From positions 1 to 62,563 of the forward strand of contig JAIOPL010000025.1 of NCBI GenBank assembly GCA_021413925.1: 62,563 bases of DNA, read 5' to 3'. Origin of the DNA: Verrucomicrobiota bacterium (GTDB taxonomy: Bacteria > Verrucomicrobiota > Verrucomicrobiia > Chthoniobacterales > UBA6821). Under the pieces are notes generated by a model, which had not been told where the DNA came from, made no database searches, and saw only the letters and a program-made list of their open reading frames with translations. Position 1 is the stretch's first letter, and the number at the start of each line of letters is the position of its first letter. The position numbers and the translations under genes were made by a program. Positions 48,015-56,748 of the stretch are shown piece after piece.

Positions 48015-49694
48015 CTAGCCAATGGATACCCGAATCAGCGCCTCAGCGTGGGCCTTTGCGGATTCGCTCACCCCTCCCAGCATTCTGGCGATCTCGGAGA
48101 TGCGATCGGATCCTTCGACCGAAGAGAGGGTTGTTTCGGTCCGTCCCTCTTGGACGGATTTTATCACCATGAACTGCGTCGCTGCAGCCGCTGCGACCTG
48201 AGGAAGGTGAGTGATGCAGAGGACCTGGTGGCCGGCCCCAAGTTCCCTCATCTTGGCCGCAACTTTGGTGGCGATCTCGCCTCCGACATTGGCATCGATC
48301 TCGTCGAAGACCAGAAGCGGAATCTTGTCCTGCGCGGCAAGTGCTGACTTGAGCGCCAGCATCACGCGGGAGATTTCTCCGCTGGAAGCGATGGATCGGA
48401 GGTTCTGTACGGGTTCACCCGGATTCGGAGCAAAGAGGAACTCTGCAACCTCACCTCCGTCAAGGCCGTACTCTGCCTGCTTCTCAAGAGTGATTTCAAA
48501 TCCAGCCTGCTTGAACCCTAGGTCGGCCAGTTCCCTAGCCACGAGCTTGGCAAGCTTGCCAGCTCCCTGTGCGCGTTTCGCTCCAAGCTTTTCGGCTGCT
48601 GATTGAAGCTTACTCTGTGCTTCGGAGAGATGCTGTTCGGCGGCAGATTTCAGTTCCGCGTACCCCGAGAGTTTATCGAGTAGGGCGGCTGAGGCCTCAC
48701 CCCTGGCAATCACGTCGGAAAGCGCCGGGCCGTACTTTCGCCGCAACGTGGAGATTAGGTTCAGACGCTCCTCGAGCTGATGGAGTTCACCGGCATCGAC
48801 CTCTATGGTCTCCGCATAATCACGAAGATCCGAGATCAGGGAATCAAGATCGCCCGTGATCCTCTCCAGTGTCTCCAGATGCGGGACGGAGCGGTCATCC
48901 AACCGACCGAGTTCCCTGAGAAGTCGGGCTGACTCCGAGAGCGCCAAACTCGCTCCCCGTTCCTCGTCATCGAGACGCTCGATCGAGGAGGCTGAGAGTT
49001 CGATCAGGCGGCGACTATTCGAGGCGGCTTTGTATCGGGCGTTCAGCGTCTCTTCTTCCTCTTCGACCAGATTGGCGGAGTTGATCTCCCCGACTTCGAG
49101 CCGCAGTTGTTCGATGCGATCCCCACCACCGGCCGAGGCCTCGAGTTCATCCAGATGACGTTTGGTTGAGGCCACATCAGCGCGCCGTTCCAGATAGACT
49201 TCTCTCAGCGGAAGTGCCTCGCAGTAACGGTCCAGCAGCAGGGTCTGCTCACGTCGTGAGAACAGGGATTGGTGATCATGGGGGCCGTGCAGATCGACGA
49301 GACGAGTGCCGAGTTCCTTGAGGACCGAGAGATTGCAGGGACTGCCGTTGATGAACTGCCTTCCCATCGTGTTGCTCCCCTCAGCGGCGATGGTTCTTTT
49401 CAGAATCAGTTCTCCCTCCTGACAGGGATCGATGCCGGATTCCTCTAGTAGTGAATCGATCTCACGAGTCTCCTCCAGTGAGAAGAGCGCCTCGATCCCC
49501 GCAGACGATGCGCCGGCTCTGACTACCCCTCGGTCCGCCCTTTCGCCTAGCAGGAATTTGAGTGCTCCTAGGATAATCGATTTTCCGGCGCCGGTCTCGC
49601 CGGTCACGGCTGTGAAACCGGCAGGAAGATCCCATTCCAGCTCCTCAACAAGGGCTAGATTGCGGATTCGGAGAGATCGGAGCATGGCCGACAT
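48015..49694 (-). CDS. recN: DNA repair protein RecN
   Basis: About 559 residues from the ATG at 49694 (MSAMLRSLRIRNLALVEEL). An open frame extends to 49820, but its extra residues are translated from a GCGCAGAG repeat arm and are not part of RecN. The SMC-like ATPase has the Walker A GETGAGKSIILGALKFLLG, a long coiled-coil middle, and the C-terminal SGGEISRVMLALK-type signature (here ASSGEISRVMLALKS), Walker B LLVFDEIDANVGGE and ITHLPQVAA. RecN binds DNA ends and promotes recombinational repair. The signature reads SSGE rather than SGGE, a conservative change. Confidence 0.93.
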   Translation of the reverse strand: MSAMLRSLRIRNLALVEELEWDLPAGFTAVTGETGAGKSIILGALKFLLGERADRGVVRAGASSAGIEALFSLEETREIDSLLEESGIDPCQEGELILKRTIAAEGSNTMGRQFINGSPCNLSVLKELGTRLVDLHGPHDHQSLFSRREQTLLLDRYCEALPLREVYLERRADVASTKRHLDELEASAGGGDRIEQLRLEVGEINSANLVEEEEETLNARYKAASNSRRLIELSASSIERLDDEERGASLALSESARLLRELGRLDDRSVPHLETLERITGDLDSLISDLRDYAETIEVDAGELHQLEERLNLISTLRRKYGPALSDVIARGEASAALLDKLSGYAELKSAAEQHLSEAQSKLQSAAEKLGAKRAQGAGKLAKLVARELADLGFKQAGFEITLEKQAEYGLDGGEVAEFLFAPNPGEPVQNLRSIASSGEISRVMLALKSALAAQDKIPLLVFDEIDANVGGEIATKVAAKMRELGAGHQVLCITHLPQVAAAAATQFMVIKSVQEGRTETTLSSVEGSDRISEIARMLGGVSESAKAHAEALIRVSIG

Positions 49695-49760
49695 GGCGGC
49701 TACTATGCCACCGGGGGGAGGGAAGTTGAAGCGCTCAATTGGTGCCCCGAAAGAAAACAG

Positions 49761-49941
49761 ACTCGCGCAGAGGCGCAGAGGCGCAGAGAATAAATGAATG
49801 AAATGGAATGTGTTTCGCATTCAATTGTTTGAATCTGTCATCACTCAGTTCACGAAAACAGAGTACTTCTCAAAAACCGGATTGCCGTCTGCATCCATGG
49901 AATTGAAGGATTATACTCAGCGTCTCTGCGCCTCTGCGGGA
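49761..49941. repeat. Inverted-arm repeat (GCGCAGAG family)
   Basis: Left arm ACTCGCGCAGAGGCGCAGAG with a further GCGCAGAG unit (49761-49789); right arm CTCAGCGTCTCTGCGCCTCT ending GCGGGA (49916-49941). The loop is about 126 bp. It lies in the divergent promoter space between recN and the PhnP-like gene, so the right arm is only 9 bp from that gene's ATG. Confidence 0.78.
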
Positions 49942-49950
49942 TAAAGTCTC

Positions 49951-50751
49951 ATGGATTCGTTGGAAATCACCTTTCTTGGCACAGGTACCTCCCAGGGTGT
50001 TCCCATCATTGGCTGCGACTGCCCCGTCTGTTGTTCTTCTGATCCTAGGGATCAACGCGGTCGCACTTCTCTCTTGGTGAAAGCTCCTGACTTCCATTTC
50101 GTGATCGATACCGCCCCTGAGTTCCGAATGCAGTGCCTTCGGGAGGGGATTACCAGACTGGATGCGGCCCTGATCACGCATGCCCATACGGATCACATCA
50201 TGGGATTCGACGACATGAGACGCTTCTGCGAAATGGATGATAAGGAAATGCCTATTTATGCCTCCGCAGAGACGATGGAGGGGCTCAGAAATACCTTCCG
50301 TTATGCTTTTGATGAACCTCAGACTTGGAAAAATTATCTCCGCCTTGCCCCGAATCTGATCCGGGGTCCTTTTCAACTGGGCGAGACGACCGTGGTCCCC
50401 GTCGACCTGCCGCACGGGAAATTCACCACCACAGGCTATGTTTTTCATAGGAATGGTCGGAAGTTACTAGCCTACTTCACCGACTGTTCAGAACTGCCGA
50501 CTGCGGCTGTCGAGGCCGCCCGGGGCGCCGAGCTACTGGTGCTGGACGCCCTAAGAGATAGACCTCATCCTACACACATGAATTTCGATCAGGCCATTGT
50601 TGCAGCTAGATCAGTCGGGCCAGCAAGCACCTTGTTCATCCATTTATGTCATGAGGTTTCCCATGCTGCGAAGCAGCAGGAACTGCCTCCGGGATTCCAT
50701 CTTGCCTATGATGGCCTCCGCGTGAAGTTGGGTGAAGCAAGGCAGGCATGA
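49951..50751 (+). CDS. MBL-fold hydrolase, PhnP-like
   Basis: 266 residues. The start ITFLGTGTSQGVPIIGCDC followed by CPVC is typical of the PhnP/lipoyltransferase-adjacent phosphodiesterase group, with the extra Cys cluster binding a structural zinc. The active site is THAHTDHIMGFDD, with later LPHGKFTTTGYVF, LAYFTDCSELP and the closing His in FIHLCHEVSH. PhnP is a cyclic phosphodiesterase in phosphonate degradation; related members elsewhere have other phosphodiester substrates, and no phn genes are nearby. It overlaps the next gene by 4 bp (ATGA). Confidence 0.88.
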   Translation: MDSLEITFLGTGTSQGVPIIGCDCPVCCSSDPRDQRGRTSLLVKAPDFHFVIDTAPEFRMQCLREGITRLDAALITHAHTDHIMGFDDMRRFCEMDDKEMPIYASAETMEGLRNTFRYAFDEPQTWKNYLRLAPNLIRGPFQLGETTVVPVDLPHGKFTTTGYVFHRNGRKLLAYFTDCSELPTAAVEAARGAELLVLDALRDRPHPTHMNFDQAIVAARSVGPASTLFIHLCHEVSHAAKQQELPPGFHLAYDGLRVKLGEARQA

Positions 50752-52358
50752 GTATGAAACGGATCTTTCACCTATTGCCTGGATTCCTCCTGGTTGCAGT
50801 CTTTCTGAATTGTGGCCAGCTATCTGCAGCAACTCCCCAGGAGGATGCGGCCGCGACCGTGGTGATTTATAATGCGAATGATCCCGACTCCAAGGTGTTG
50901 GCCGACTTCTACTGTTCAGCACGAGAGATTGATCCCTCGCATGAGATCCCCCTTTCGACAACAAATGCGGAGGAGATTACCCGGAACGATTACGACACCT
51001 CCATCGCTACGCCGCTCAGGCAGGAACTAGTGAGGCGCGGGTATTGGAGCGTCACTAGGGACATGATGAACCGTCCCATCGTGATCGCCTCGAGCATTCG
51101 TTATGCTGCTGTGATCCGCGGTATCCCCTTGAAGATCAAGGAATGCGCCGACTATCCCGGTGATTCACAGATCCAGCCTGCTCCAGTCGGCACTGTAAAT
51201 GCCGCATCTGTCGACTCGGAGCTCTCTATACTGGGACTCTTTTCACCGCAGATCTCGGGCGTGCTCAAGAACCCCATCTGCAACAACGCCTCGCAATCCA
51301 TCTTCAACTCCCAGGTGCCTCCGGCCCTGCTCTTCGTGGCTCGGCTCGACGCTCCGAGCGTAGAGGCCGTCAGATCCATGGTTCTGAATGGTATCCGGGC
51401 AGAGAAAGAGGGCCTTTGGGGGTGGGGATATATCGATCTTCGTTCCATCACCTCTGCCGGATATGTGCAGGGGGACAACTGGATCAGGGCCGCCGGCGCG
51501 GCCATGAGGCGTTACGGCATCCCGGTGATCACGGATGACCTGCCCGATACTTACCAATCAGGATTTCCGGTCACTGATGCCGCCGCTTATTACGGCTGGT
51601 ACTCCGAGAATATCGACGGCCCATTCGCGGATGCTTTCTTCCGGTTCGTGCCGGGAGCCGTGGCCGCGCATTTGCATTCCTTCAGCGCCACCACCTTGCA
51701 TGATCCGCTCAAGGGATGGACCGGCCCGCTAATCCAACATGGGGCCAGCGCCTCCGTGGGGAATGTCTATGAGCCTTACCTGGCTTTCACCACCGACTTC
51801 GGCATCCTGAGTTCCAGCCTGCTTTCCGGATCCAATCTGGCCGAGAGTTACTATGCTGCCCAGCCCGTACTCTCTTGGATGAGCATCCTGGTGGGTGATC
51901 CCCTCTACCGTCCCTATGCCTGCTTTGCTCAGGCCGACAGTACATCTCCCTCAAAGAGCGTCTGGACCGATTATCGCAGGATCATTCTTGCCCATAACGG
52001 GGATGTGCTTCAGTCGGCCGGGGATCTTGTCGCCCGGGCCAAACAGGGTGGGCAGAGCCTTTACCTTGAGGCTCTGGGAGCCGCCCAGATGGATGCTGGG
52101 GTTCTTCCGGCGGCGGAGGCCAGCTTTGCCTTAGCTTATAAGCTGGCCAAGGAAAATCCTGTCCAGTTCCGCTTACTGCTTGAGGGTGCTCGATGCTTCG
52201 AGAAGCAGGGAGATCCCGCCCACGGAGCATCACTACTACGTTGGGGACTACTTCACTTCACCACATCCTCTCAACGGGGGATTCTTCTGGCATGGATCGC
52301 TAGGATGGATCCGATCAAGCCTGCTCCGTCATCATCTCCGGCACCATCCCCCAAGTAA
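50748..52358 (+). CDS. TIGR03790 family exported protein
   Basis: 536 residues with a signal peptide (LLPGFLLVAVFLNCGQLSAA). The body (VVIYNANDPDSKVLADFYCS, SIRYAAVIRGIPLKI, ITSAGYVQGDNWIRAAG, GAVAAHLHSFSATTL, ILVGDPLYRPY) corresponds to the TIGR03790 family of large exported proteins known from Verrucomicrobia, Planctomycetes and Acidobacteria; function unknown. The last ~110 residues look like a TPR-type helical extension (YLEALGAAQMDAGVLPAAEA). It is coupled to the PhnP-like gene upstream and is followed after 5 bp by the ecotin homologue, so the three are probably co-transcribed. Confidence 0.82.
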   Translation: MSMKRIFHLLPGFLLVAVFLNCGQLSAATPQEDAAATVVIYNANDPDSKVLADFYCSAREIDPSHEIPLSTTNAEEITRNDYDTSIATPLRQELVRRGYWSVTRDMMNRPIVIASSIRYAAVIRGIPLKIKECADYPGDSQIQPAPVGTVNAASVDSELSILGLFSPQISGVLKNPICNNASQSIFNSQVPPALLFVARLDAPSVEAVRSMVLNGIRAEKEGLWGWGYIDLRSITSAGYVQGDNWIRAAGAAMRRYGIPVITDDLPDTYQSGFPVTDAAAYYGWYSENIDGPFADAFFRFVPGAVAAHLHSFSATTLHDPLKGWTGPLIQHGASASVGNVYEPYLAFTTDFGILSSSLLSGSNLAESYYAAQPVLSWMSILVGDPLYRPYACFAQADSTSPSKSVWTDYRRIILAHNGDVLQSAGDLVARAKQGGQSLYLEALGAAQMDAGVLPAAEASFALAYKLAKENPVQFRLLLEGARCFEKQGDPAHGASLLRWGLLHFTTSSQRGILLAWIARMDPIKPAPSSSPAPSPK

Positions 52359-52363
52359 AAAAT

Positions 52364-52906
52364 ATGGAACTCAAGAGATCCGGAAAGGTTTCAAGAAAGG
52401 CTTCATTAAGATTGAGCGGCATTCTATGCCTCTTTTGGCTTTTAGCATCCACTGGGTCATGCCTCATTCCGGAAGATGTCAGTTACAATGCAGGCAAGGA
52501 ACTCAAAGCCTTCCCACCCGCAGGGGAGGGGATGAGCCGCTTCGTGATCATGCTTCCACCCCGGAAGGACGAGGAACTCCTGAAAGTTCAACTCCTTGTT
52601 GGCAAGACCGTGAAGCTTGATCCCCAGAACCGTTACTTCTTTGGTGGGAAGCTTGAGACCGAAACGATCACGGGTTGGGGCTACGACCGCTACATTCTGA
52701 AATCCCTCGGCCCGATGGCCGGAACCCTCATGGCCGTCGATCCGAGCGAGCCAAAGGTCGATCGATACATCACCCTCGGAGGGGAGCCTGAACTCCTCCG
52801 CTACAACAGCCGCCTCCCGCTGGTGGTTTACGTGCCGAACGATGTGGAAGTACGCTATAGAATCTGGACTACTGAAGTGAATATTCAGACGGCTCCCAAG
52901 GATTAA
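52364..52906 (+). CDS. Ecotin-family serine protease inhibitor
   Basis: 180 residues. After a signal-type stretch (SGILCLFWLLASTGSC), the mature part matches ecotin over its length: FVIMLPPRKDEELLKVQLLV, GGKLETETITGWGYDRY, LLRYNSRLPLVVYVPNDVEV and RYRIW. Ecotin inhibits trypsin-like proteases of many specificities. The reactive loop reads GTLMA; aligned to E. coli STMMA, the P1 residue becomes Leu122. Both E. coli disulfide Cys (50 and 87) are replaced (Pro87 and Val125). Cys33 after TGS suggests lipid modification, though the lipobox is atypical. Inhibitor of which protease is unknown; the M16 peptidase is a metalloenzyme and not a likely target. Confidence 0.88.
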   Translation: MELKRSGKVSRKASLRLSGILCLFWLLASTGSCLIPEDVSYNAGKELKAFPPAGEGMSRFVIMLPPRKDEELLKVQLLVGKTVKLDPQNRYFFGGKLETETITGWGYDRYILKSLGPMAGTLMAVDPSEPKVDRYITLGGEPELLRYNSRLPLVVYVPNDVEVRYRIWTTEVNIQTAPKD

Positions 52907-53028
52907 TTTTCGCCCACTGAGTGCTTTCTTGGGATTAGGCGAAGCAAGTTGCAGAGAATATAGCTAGCCTGCAGCGAACTGCAGTCCAACAAAGCCAGTG
53001 CTAGAAATTGCGAGCCGCTGAAGACAAA

Positions 53029-54822
53029 TCAGTTTGTTTTCAGCACCTCGATGAAGGCTTCTTGGGGAATATTCACCTGCCCGATCGCCTTCATCCTCTT
53101 CTTACCCTCTTTCTGCTTCTCGAGGAGCTTGCGCTTGCGGGTGATGTCGCCTCCGTAGCACTTGGCGGTCACGTTCTTGCGCATGGCACCGATACTCTCC
53201 CTGGCCACGATCTTGCCGCCGACGGCGGCCTGGATGGCGACCTGATACATCTGAACGGGAATGACATCCTTGAGCTTTGCAGCAAGTGAACGGCCGCGGG
53301 CTTCGGCCTTGTCCCGATGGACGATGCTAGAGAAGGCATCCACGGGCTCTCCATTGACGAGCATCTCGAGCTTGACCATGCGGTCTGGTCTGTAGCCTGC
53401 AGGCTCGTAGTCAAGGGAACCGTATCCGCGGGTGACGGATTTGATCTTGTCGTGGAAGTCGACCAAGATCTCGTTGAGAGGAAGGACGGCGGTGATCATG
53501 ACGCGCCGGGTGTCGATCGAGTCGGTGCTCTCCACGATGCCACGCTTCTCCATCATGATCTGCATGATGTCGCCGATGTTTTCGTTCGGGATCATGACAA
53601 AGCATTTCACGACAGGTTCGCGGATCTCCTCGACGACACTCATGTCGGGGAGGTTGGCGGGGTTGTCGACCATGAGGAGATCACCATTGGTCTTGATCAC
53701 CTCGTAGACGACGCTCGGATAGGTCGCGATGATATCCATGTCGTACTCACGACGCAGGCGCTCAACGATGATCTCCATGTGAAGGAGTCCTAGGAAGCCG
53801 CATCGGAAGCCAAAGCCCAGAGCGACGGAACTCTCGGGCATGTAGTTGAAGGCGGCATCGTTGATCTGGAGCTTGCCCATGGCCGTCTTGAGTGGCTCAA
53901 AGTCGGCTGTGTTGATCGGGTAGATGCCGCTGAAGACCATCGGCTGAACTTTCTTGAAGCCGGGGAGGGGTTCTGAGGCCGGTTTCTTGGAATCAGTCAA
54001 GGTGTCGCCGATCTTGATCTCGGCAGTGCTCTTGATATTCCCGATGAAGTAGCCGACATCGCCCGGGCCCATCGCACCCGTGGCAGTCATCTTCGGGGTA
54101 AAGATGCCGACCTCCTTGACCTCATAGGACTGGTTGGTCGACATGAGCTTCACCTGGGTTCCAGCTTTGAGATTTCCCGAAAAGACACGGATATAGCTGA
54201 CAACTCCTCGGTAGGTATCGAAGAGGGAATCAAAGACAAGAGCTCTCAGGGTGCCATCTCCCTCAGGGGGTGGGGGGACGCGCTGAACCACGGCCTCCAG
54301 AATTTCGACGATTCCGATGCCTGCCTTGGCACTAGCGGGGATCGCCTCCTCGGCGGGGATGGCCAGGAGGTCCTCCAGCTGTTTTTTGACCGCTGGAAGA
54401 TCCGCGTTAGGCAGGTCGATTTTGTTAATGACCGGGATAATCGTCAGGCCCTGTTTATGGGCCAGATGGATATTGGCCATGGTCTGGGCCTCTACTCCCT
54501 GAGCCGCGTCCACAACAAGGATGGCACCCTCGCAGGCGGCGAGGCTGCGGGAGACCTCGTAGGCGAAATCCACATGGCCGGGAGTGTCCATGAGGTTGAG
54601 AGTGTACTCCTGACCATTCTTGGCCAGGTACTGCATGGAGACCGGGTGAGACTTGATCGTGATGCCGCGCTCGCGCTCCAGATCCATAGAGTCCAGAACT
54701 TGCTCCTGCTTGTCACGGTTGGCGATCGTGTTGGTGACCTCCAGAAGACGGTCGGACAGGGTGGTCTTCCCGTGATCAATATGGGCGATGATGCAGAAGT
54801 TGCGGATATGCTGAACAGACAT
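53029..54822 (-). CDS. lepA: Elongation factor 4 (LepA)
   Basis: 597 residues from the ATG at 54822 (MSVQHIRNFCIIAHIDHGKT); the frame is open further upstream but the length to this Met equals typical LepA (about 600). GTPase motifs: AHIDHGKTT (G1), DTPGHVDF (G3), NKIDLP (G4), and SAKAGIGI (G5). Domains II-V and the LepA-specific C-terminal domain (RDKAEARGRSLAAKLKDVIP, GGDITRKRKLLEKQKEGKKR) are intact. LepA is a membrane-associated or ribosome-bound translation factor. No lepB (signal peptidase) follows, in contrast to E. coli. Confidence 0.96.
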   Translation of the reverse strand: MSVQHIRNFCIIAHIDHGKTTLSDRLLEVTNTIANRDKQEQVLDSMDLERERGITIKSHPVSMQYLAKNGQEYTLNLMDTPGHVDFAYEVSRSLAACEGAILVVDAAQGVEAQTMANIHLAHKQGLTIIPVINKIDLPNADLPAVKKQLEDLLAIPAEEAIPASAKAGIGIVEILEAVVQRVPPPPEGDGTLRALVFDSLFDTYRGVVSYIRVFSGNLKAGTQVKLMSTNQSYEVKEVGIFTPKMTATGAMGPGDVGYFIGNIKSTAEIKIGDTLTDSKKPASEPLPGFKKVQPMVFSGIYPINTADFEPLKTAMGKLQINDAAFNYMPESSVALGFGFRCGFLGLLHMEIIVERLRREYDMDIIATYPSVVYEVIKTNGDLLMVDNPANLPDMSVVEEIREPVVKCFVMIPNENIGDIMQIMMEKRGIVESTDSIDTRRVMITAVLPLNEILVDFHDKIKSVTRGYGSLDYEPAGYRPDRMVKLEMLVNGEPVDAFSSIVHRDKAEARGRSLAAKLKDVIPVQMYQVAIQAAVGGKIVARESIGAMRKNVTAKCYGGDITRKRKLLEKQKEGKKRMKAIGQVNIPQEAFIEVLKTN

Positions 54823-54964
54823 GGGCAGTCGGTGAATATCGTGCACTGGGGGAACAGGGTCAATGTTCTTGGAAGATTCAGTAAGGATCACTGGACGATT
54901 TTTTAAGATAGCTTCTTTTCTTTGAACTTGATTCCTAAATCCGCGGATCGCAGGGTTCTGTGAG

Positions 54965-55546
54965 ATGAGCGACAACGATGAATCCTCCGGTCGTTCCAAG
55001 GCCTGGATCTGGATAGGCTTGTTGGTGGGGATTCTGATTGTTTTGCTGACGGTTCCCTTCATGGCTATGGGAGTGGCATTGACGAAGGCTTGTTTCACGC
55101 CCCTCCATGGTCGGGAGACGAATCCTCCATCATCGCTTATGACGACGAATTCTTTGGTGGGCGGAGACGCATCTGGCCCCATGGGGAGTTTGCGGGCCAG
55201 CTTGGAGAGGGCGGCATCAAGCGCCATCAGGTTGCCTCAGTTAAACTCCAAAATGAAAGAGATACAGATTCTGGCGCCTCCTGCATCAATGACCAGAGCC
55301 ACCAATGAGATTCATCACATCTTATCAGACCGCAAGCTCCAGTACGTGGAAGCTGTTGAGACTGACCGTATCCGCATCGTCGTCATTATCAAGAGTAAGG
55401 AATGGTCTGAGCTCTCGGGGAGTCTTCAGACAGCTATCCAGAAGGATGGATTCATCTATCGAGGGCCTAGCCAGACAGCTACCGTGGGTGATCAAGCTGA
55501 CTCAATGGTCGCCGAGATCGAGATTATCAAGAGATCATCTGATTAG
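54965..55546 (+). CDS. Single-pass membrane protein, unknown
   Basis: 193 residues. A transmembrane helix at about residues 14-33 (WIWIGLLVGILIVLLTVPFM) follows a charged Ser/Asp-rich N-terminus. The remaining ~150 residues are outside or in the periplasm: a Ser/Thr-rich linker, then a small alpha/beta-type domain (MTRATNEIHHILSDRKLQYV, RIRIVVIIKSKEWSELSGSL). I do not recognise the family. It is divergent from lepA (142 bp apart) and followed by a 135-bp gap before trpA. A codon pattern like its neighbours suggests a native gene. Confidence 0.65.
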   Translation: MSDNDESSGRSKAWIWIGLLVGILIVLLTVPFMAMGVALTKACFTPLHGRETNPPSSLMTTNSLVGGDASGPMGSLRASLERAASSAIRLPQLNSKMKEIQILAPPASMTRATNEIHHILSDRKLQYVEAVETDRIRIVVIIKSKEWSELSGSLQTAIQKDGFIYRGPSQTATVGDQADSMVAEIEIIKRSSD

Positions 55547-55681
55547 GTGGATTGGCTCTTGCGATCTTCCGTATTCCACTATTCATGACATATATTATCT
55601 GTAGTTATTGAATGGGGAAGATAATAGGGCCTACAGGATTGTTTTCTAACGCATTTGGCCTTTTGATCTCTTACTTCCTGC

Positions 55682-56518
55682 ATGACTGCTAGCACTTCCA
55701 AACCTGTCCCCACTAATCGCATCGAAGCACTCTTTGCTCGCCTAAAGGCCGAGGGAAGGACCGCTATGATCGCCTACATCACCGGCGGCGACCCTACACT
55801 GAGCGCCTCGGCTCAGATCGCCATCGAGATGGAGAAAGCTGGAGTCGATCTCCTTGAACTCGGTATTCCCTTCTCAGACCCTCTGGCGGATGGAGCCACC
55901 ATCCAGATGGCGGCTGGGCGCGCCCTGGCCGCAGGAGCCTCAGTCCCGGGGATCATCGATCTCGTCCGCGAGATCCGCAAGACCAGCCAAATCCCGATCG
56001 TCCTCTTTGCCTACCTGAATCCGGTCTATATCTATGGATTTGAGAAGTTCCAGAGAGATGCCATCGCGGCGGGTGCCGATGGCTTGCTGCTGCTTGACCT
56101 GCCGCCCCAGGAGGCAGCCAGGAATAACGAGCTCTTATCGGACCATGGACTGAAGGCCATCCGTCTGATCGCCCCGACCACTCCACCCGAGCGACTCAAG
56201 GAGATCACGGATGCTTCCGAGGGCTTTATCTATTATGTCTCCCGTGAAGGAGTCACCGGAGAACAGACCACCCTCTCGACCGATATTGCCGAACGGGTCG
56301 CCGCCATCCGTGCCCTCACGGAGGTGCCGGTCGCCGTCGGATTTGGCATTTCAAATCCTGAACAGGCAGCAACGGTCGCCGGACTAGCCGATGGAGTGGT
56401 CGTGGGCAGTGCCATTGTCCGCAGGATTGCTGAGATCGGCGATACGCCGGAACTGCCCGCTAAGATTGCTGACTTTGTCCGTCCCATTGCCGAGGCAGTT
56501 CATGGCACAAAAGGCTGA
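55682..56518 (+). CDS. trpA: Tryptophan synthase alpha chain
   Basis: 278 residues. It cleaves indole-3-glycerol phosphate to indole and glyceraldehyde-3-phosphate. Catalytic acids are in the segments VDLLELGIPFSDPLADG (Glu and Asp of the alpha subunit), and YYVSREGVTGEQ contains loop 6. FGISNPEQAATVAGLADGVV with GSAIVR closes the phosphate-binding barrel end. No trpB or other trp gene is adjacent, so the partner subunit must be encoded elsewhere. It lies ahead of the dap cluster but is separated from it by a 230-bp repeat-containing gap. Confidence 0.95.
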   Translation: MTASTSKPVPTNRIEALFARLKAEGRTAMIAYITGGDPTLSASAQIAIEMEKAGVDLLELGIPFSDPLADGATIQMAAGRALAAGASVPGIIDLVREIRKTSQIPIVLFAYLNPVYIYGFEKFQRDAIAAGADGLLLLDLPPQEAARNNELLSDHGLKAIRLIAPTTPPERLKEITDASEGFIYYVSREGVTGEQTTLSTDIAERVAAIRALTEVPVAVGFGISNPEQAATVAGLADGVVVGSAIVRRIAEIGDTPELPAKIADFVRPIAEAVHGTKG

Positions 56519-56550
56519 CGTTTTTTAATCCGTATCTGGTTAAAATTTTT

Positions 56551-56699
56551 CCCGCAGCGGCGCTGAGACGCTGAGAACAATTCCCAAGCACTGCGATACT
56601 ATGCGCGCCCATCTCACTAAAAGGGGAAATCCTCTCTCTAGCCAATTTCTTCCTTCGGCTGTTTTCTTAAAATTCTCTGCGCCGCGCCTCGGCGGGAGA
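56551..56699. repeat. Inverted-arm repeat (diverged GCGCAGAG family)
   Basis: Left arm CCCGCAGCGGCGCTGAGACG with CTGAGA (56551-56576); right arm ATTCTCTGCGCCGCGCCTCG ending GCGGGAG (56671-56697). The loop is about 95 bp. It is a diverged member, still paired. It occupies the gap between trpA and dapF. Confidence 0.65.
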
Positions 56700-56748
56700 A
56701 TGCCCCTTCATCCTTTCCATTATGATCATTGCGAATGATACTTACGGG

